A stretch of DNA of 64,000 nucleotides from assembly GCF_003046315.1 (NCBI RefSeq), contig NZ_PZZP01000001.1:2666001-2730000 (forward strand), given 5' to 3'. The DNA is from Desmospora activa DSM 45169 (lineage in GTDB: Bacteria; Bacillota; Bacilli; Thermoactinomycetales; DSM-45169). A model generated the notes under the pieces. It saw only the letters and a program-made list of their open reading frames with translations. It did not search any database and had not been told where the DNA came from. Shown here in pieces: positions 60,439 through 64,000 of the stretch (position 1 is the stretch's first letter; each line of letters begins with the position of its first letter). Made by a program: the position numbers and the translations under genes.

Positions 60439-61263
60439 TTATTCAAACCCGGTGGAACCCACCTCTTCCAATAAGCGCAACACATCGTGATGAACATGGC
60501 CGTTGGTAGCCAGGATGTGACGAACCCCAAGATCGTAAGGACGACCGACGGTATCTGTCACTTGGCCGCCCGCTTCCTCGATCAGGAGCGCTCCCGCCGC
60601 CAAATCCCAAGCGTTTAGCTCCAGTTCCCAAAATCCGGTCAAGCGCCCTGCTGCAATACAGGCTAAGTGTAGAGCAGCAGAACCTGCCGCCCGCACATTG
60701 CGCACTTGCGGAGCCAGCTTCAAGATGGCAGCGGTATTCACCTGCCGCACCCCGCGGGCATCGGTGGGAAAACCAGTGGCCAGCAGGCTTTCCGATAGGG
60801 TACGCTCCTCCGATACCGTAATCCGTTCCCCGTTTAGGTAGGCCCCTTTTCCTTTTTCCGCCGTAAACAGATCATCTCGTATCGGATCGTAAATAACGCC
60901 CACTGTCACTTCCTGCCGCTGTGCAAAGGCGATGGAAACACAGAAGAATGGAAAGCCGTGGACAAAGTTGGTCGTTCCGTCGATGGGATCAACAACCCAG
61001 AGTGACTCCTGCTCGCGATACTCGGCCAACGCCCGTTTGGAAGCTTCCACCCCGGCGGCCACCCCTTCTTCCCCGAGAATGGCATGATCGGGATGGTGGG
61101 AAAGAATCACTTCCCTTACCAAGGCTTCCGATTTTTTATCCACTTCCGTTACCAAATCATGGGCAGAGGATTTGATATCCACCCGTTTGGCTACATCCGC
61201 TTTTGCACGGATCAATTCCCCTGCTTTTCGAGCCGCTTCAATCGCTGTATCCAATTCCGGCAA
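60439..61263 (-). CDS. suhB: inositol monophosphatase family protein
   Basis: 274 residues. Mg-dependent phosphatase with 'SSAHDLVTEVDKKSE', 'ILGEEG', 'LWVVDPIDGTTNFVHGFPFFCVSIA' and 'NAWDLAAGALLIEEAGGQVTD', which together form the metal site. It may hydrolyse inositol phosphate or related sugar phosphates (or act as a fructose bisphosphatase/NADP phosphatase). TTG 61263 has GGTGGAGGG 6-8 nt upstream and starts right at the conserved helix; the 45 codons before it have no SD. Confidence 0.9.
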   Translation of the reverse strand: MPELDTAIEAARKAGELIRAKADVAKRVDIKSSAHDLVTEVDKKSEALVREVILSHHPDHAILGEEGVAAGVEASKRALAEYREQESLWVVDPIDGTTNFVHGFPFFCVSIAFAQRQEVTVGVIYDPIRDDLFTAEKGKGAYLNGERITVSEERTLSESLLATGFPTDARGVRQVNTAAILKLAPQVRNVRAAGSAALHLACIAAGRLTGFWELELNAWDLAAGALLIEEAGGQVTDTVGRPYDLGVRHILATNGHVHHDVLRLLEEVGSTGFE

Positions 61264-61505
61264 TGCGATCCCTCCACCTTTCGCTTCGAATTGATCCACC
61301 TTACTATAACACGGAAAGAAGATGCTCCCCAACTTGGGGAAGGGATTTTTGAGCCGAAGTGCTCTTCCAGTTTCAATGAAGAATAGCTGTCTAAACATCC
61401 CTTAACACATTTTGAGGATCAACTTTTGTACGCAAAACAGGAGTTAGTACCGCAACAGCGAATTGGATATCATGTGTCGCCAAAAATTTGAAAAGGAGAA
61501 TGCCC

Positions 61506-62411
61506 ATGCCCAATGTTTGGACTCACATCCTTTTCGGTCGTGCTGCCCTAGAACGGGCCGAACTTCCGCTTCCAACTGATCCGATTCCCTTCCAACTGGG
61601 CTGTCAGGGCCCTGACTTCCTTCTCTATCACAATTTTTGGCCGTGGAAACGGGAAAACCATGTCAACGAGCTGGGAGAAGCCATCCATCGACGCCACTGT
61701 GGTCCATTTCTGATCGATCTAATCGAAGCTTGTGTCGATCATCCCAGTATACGGGAGTATGTCTATGGTTTCCTCACTCATCACATCTTGGATCGGCGTT
61801 TGCATCCGTATATCGTTTACCATTCCGGAGACGGTAAATATAAACATCAAAAGCTTGAGGTGATCATCGACACGTTACTCGCAGAAGGGTTACAAGGTAT
61901 CCGTACCTGGCGAACCCCGGTCTATCCCCGGATCGATGTAGGACCTACCCTCCCGCGTCAGTGGGTGGAGATCCTCCATTTTGCCGCTCGCAAACACTTT
62001 CCAAAGGAGAGCCGCGCCATCACCCCCGACACTTGGAATGCAGCCTACCGGGACATGTTAAAAGCATTGCGCCTCTTTTACGACCCTTGGAGCATCAAGT
62101 CGGTATTGACTCTGGGTTCAATCTCCCCTTTCCGCTATCGCCCCATAGACAGCGATACAGACTACCTGAACGAAAGAGAGGCGGAGTGGATACACCCCGC
62201 CCAGTCAGATGAAAAGCATCGAGAAAGTTTTTTTACATTGTGGGAGTCCGCCCTGGAGGAATGCGCCCTTCTCCTATGTCAGACGGATGCTTATTGGAAA
62301 GGGAAACTTTCTCTTGAAACCTTATCGCAAAATATCGGCAATCTCTCCTACGATACCGGTAAACCCTGTGATTCAGGGCTGAAAAACCGAGTTGCGGAAC
62401 CGATCGTCTGA
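61506..62411 (+). CDS. zinc-dependent phospholipase C family protein
   Basis: 301 residues. 'MPNVWTHILFGRAALERA' and 'QLGCQGPDFLLYHNFWPW', 'IREYVYGFLTHHILDRRLHPYI' and 'GKYKHQKLEVIIDTLLAE' match PF00882, with His/Asp metal ligands. There is no signal peptide, so unlike clostridial or Bacillus secreted phospholipases it should stay in the cytosol, as many Bacillales members of the family do. ATG 61506 is 7 nt after AAAAGGAG; ATG 61500 would be too close. Confidence 0.88.
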   Translation: MPNVWTHILFGRAALERAELPLPTDPIPFQLGCQGPDFLLYHNFWPWKRENHVNELGEAIHRRHCGPFLIDLIEACVDHPSIREYVYGFLTHHILDRRLHPYIVYHSGDGKYKHQKLEVIIDTLLAEGLQGIRTWRTPVYPRIDVGPTLPRQWVEILHFAARKHFPKESRAITPDTWNAAYRDMLKALRLFYDPWSIKSVLTLGSISPFRYRPIDSDTDYLNEREAEWIHPAQSDEKHRESFFTLWESALEECALLLCQTDAYWKGKLSLETLSQNIGNLSYDTGKPCDSGLKNRVAEPIV

Positions 62412-62608
62412 CGAACCGCCATCTCTCGATCGAGTGGAAATAGCGTTGAACGCCTGCTCTACGTGTTCCGATTTCCGTGGGATCGAGGAGCACCGACGGT
62501 GGATCGACACGGAAGCCCGCCTGAAGCAGCGCAGCACGGCGGGTGATTCCGTTTCCACCTCCTGATTGAAAAGCCGTTCATCACGATAACAGCCACCTTG
62601 TCAACCAC
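62412..62608. other. GC-rich gap with a possible gene remnant
   Basis: About 200 bp between the phospholipase C family gene and the adenine deaminase gene. It looks more GC-rich than other gaps. On the minus strand a frame after a TGA near 62571 reads 'GGGNGITRRAALLQAGFRV' and onward without a good start codon, which resembles degraded coding sequence. An AGGAGG lies upstream but no start fits it. Confidence 0.3.
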
Positions 62609-64000
62609 CTATTTCGCCGTGATCACCAGCGGCACCAAGCGCTGCCGATCCACGTCGACCAATCCCAGGTCCGTGATTTTGGCCCGTGGGATTACGGGAA
62701 GTGTTACGGCGATCAAGCGGTGAATCGGGTTTTTACCCGGCATGATCGTCTGTTGTAACCGTTCGACAAAGGTATCGATATCCGGAGCGAGGGCATGGGC
62801 TGAGCGCTCACTCATCAACCCAGCCAGGGGCAACGGTAACTCAGCAATCACCTCGCCAGCGTGCACGGCAATCATACCGCCGTTTTTCTCCCGCAGAAGA
62901 TTTCCGGCGAGAGCCATATCCGCCGGATCTGTCCCCAAAACCGCCAAATGATGGCTATCATGAGCCACCGTCGTCGCGACAGCTCCCGCTACAACCCCAT
63001 ATCCGGCAAGTACTCCGACGAATCGGTTTTGATTGCCACCGTGGCGATGAAAGACGCCGATCCGATTTAATGGTCCTTTTCGTCCCTGGTAATCCTCCAG
63101 CATCACTTCTCCGTTTTGTACCGGCAGTGTTACCGGCATAAAGTCCGTCGGAATCCCCGGGGCATAGTCATACTCTATTACCCGGATGTCGGCGGTATCG
63201 GCAGCCGTATCCACCCGAATGGCAAAATCCTTCGGCTGAAGCTCTCCAACCCGAACCGTTTCAAAAAAGTACGCCGGTGCCTCTACCCGTGATTGTGGAC
63301 GGGTCAAGCGGCTCTCCCGTACCACCGCTTTTCCATTTACCCACACATCGGTGGCTTGCAGCGACTGTAAATCGTTCACCAAGACGATATCAGCCCGATA
63401 CCCGACGGCAATCGCCCCCAGATCCGATCGGTTGAGACGGCGGGCGGCGTTTAGGGTACCGTAACGGATTGCATCGATCGGCTCAATCCCCTCTTCAATC
63501 AGACGGCGGGCTACATGGTTGATATGCCCCCGTTCCAGCAGATGGTTTGCTTTTACATCATCGGAACAGAGACAGACATTGGGCAGATATCCCTTATCCT
63601 TGATCGTAGCCGCGATTGGACCCGCATTTAGAGAGAAAGAACTTTCGCGAATCTCCACAAACATACCAGCGCGGATTTTCTCCAGCGCTTCTTCCCCTGT
63701 GCGGCTTTCGTGGTCCGAGTTTACCCCTGCCATCAAGTACGCCGATAAATCGCGGCCGGAGACGGTGGGAGCATGGCCTTGCACTGATTTGCCCGATTGC
63801 TTCCACGCTGCCAAGATACCCATCATCCGTTCATCCTGCTGGATGACCCCTGGATAATTCATCACTTCCGCCAAGCCGTCGATTTCCTCCCAGGCGAGCA
63901 TACGCGCAATCACCGCCGGGGTAAAATCGGCTCCTGCCGTCTCCAGACCGGGAGCCGACGGAACACAGGAAGGCAGAAAGGTTAGCACCCTGAGATCGAG
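62609..64000 (-). CDS. ade: adenine deaminase (N-terminal part beyond window)
   Basis: About 463 codons are present; the start lies past the right edge. The amidohydrolase superfamily enzyme converts adenine to hypoxanthine. 'FLPSCVPSAPGLETAGADF', 'GHAPTVSGRDLSAYLMAGVNSDHES' with metal-binding His, 'CLCSDDVKANHLLERGHINHVARRLIEEG' and the C-terminal 'VAHDSHHLAVLGTD' are typical of Ade. Ends normally at a TAA. The enzyme acts in purine salvage in the cytosol. Confidence 0.93.
   Translation of the reverse strand, partial: LDLRVLTFLPSCVPSAPGLETAGADFTPAVIARMLAWEEIDGLAEVMNYPGVIQQDERMMGILAAWKQSGKSVQGHAPTVSGRDLSAYLMAGVNSDHESRTGEEALEKIRAGMFVEIRESSFSLNAGPIAATIKDKGYLPNVCLCSDDVKANHLLERGHINHVARRLIEEGIEPIDAIRYGTLNAARRLNRSDLGAIAVGYRADIVLVNDLQSLQATDVWVNGKAVVRESRLTRPQSRVEAPAYFFETVRVGELQPKDFAIRVDTAADTADIRVIEYDYAPGIPTDFMPVTLPVQNGEVMLEDYQGRKGPLNRIGVFHRHGGNQNRFVGVLAGYGVVAGAVATTVAHDSHHLAVLGTDPADMALAGNLLREKNGGMIAVHAGEVIAELPLPLAGLMSERSAHALAPDIDTFVERLQQTIMPGKNPIHRLIAVTLPVIPRAKITDLGLVDVDRQRLVPLVITAK

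Overview
The window looks like chromosome from an aerobic, endospore-forming Bacillota (order Bacillales), possibly a member of the Thermoactinomycetaceae. The evidence is spore genes (cwlJ, gerQ, sleB, an alpha/beta-type SASP), strong AGGAGG-type ribosome binding sites with many GTG and TTG starts, a SAM-I riboswitch, a BirA-like operator and UgtP/YqgQ/YtoQ/Asp23-type families. Base composition looks close to 50% GC by eye (not computed). The genus is a guess. I see no rRNA, tRNA, insertion sequence, prophage or CRISPR array.

Layout. 0-7.4 kb: the 5' part of iolB diverges from a LacI-type regulator, with two matching operators; then a phasin-like/UbiB-kinase pair, a small unknown gene, a DUF3153-type lipoprotein, an LCP envelope protein with a problematic start, and a SplB-like radical SAM protein. 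7.4-17.7 kb is mostly metabolism: leuCD, yqgQ, bioY, speE, a short trypsin-like protease, sat-cysH beside a dicarboxylate/cystine-type symporter, and azoR. 17.8-33.7 kb mixes metabolic, envelope and spore genes: ytoQ, cwlJ-gerQ, a more AT-rich VWA lipoprotein plus membrane protein, an amidohydrolase, a YjiH-type transporter, an rRNA uridine methyltransferase, an Asp23 protein, hom under a SAM riboswitch, a UgtP-like glycosyltransferase, an XRE-TPR regulator, a SASP, sleB and sodA. 33.7-42.2 kb is the least ordinary part: a HAD hydrolase, unknown proteins, a LOV-SpoIIE-type phosphatase whose LOV domain lacks the photoactive cysteine, a HTH/zinc-ribbon protein, a Sel1-repeat protein and a PilM-PilN-PilO-like operon with no pilin genes beside it. 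42.5-64 kb: a large secreted PGRP-type amidase with three C-terminal repeats, a GNAT enzyme, a multicopper oxidase lipoprotein, nadB-nadC-nadA divergent from a cysteine desulfurase, a WYL regulator followed by two DinB-fold proteins, a secreted acidic protein, an AI-2E family exporter, a membrane Ser/Thr kinase without PASTA repeats, pepV, suhB, a zinc-dependent phospholipase C family protein and a truncated adenine deaminase.

How genes work together: Sat makes APS and the iron-sulfur CysH reduces it, which is a PAPS-independent sulfate assimilation route. Hom feeds methionine synthesis and is shut off by SAM. NadB and NadA make quinolinate, NadC converts it to NaMN, and the divergent desulfurase can supply sulfur for NadA's Fe-S cluster. 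CwlJ, GerQ, SleB and the SASP serve spore germination and spore DNA protection. Most transcription units end in recognisable hairpin terminators.

The best candidate for something undescribed is the cysteine-less LOV phosphatase at 35763-36818. The orphan PilMNO-like module is next. All functions are inferred from sequence recognition; no database search was run.
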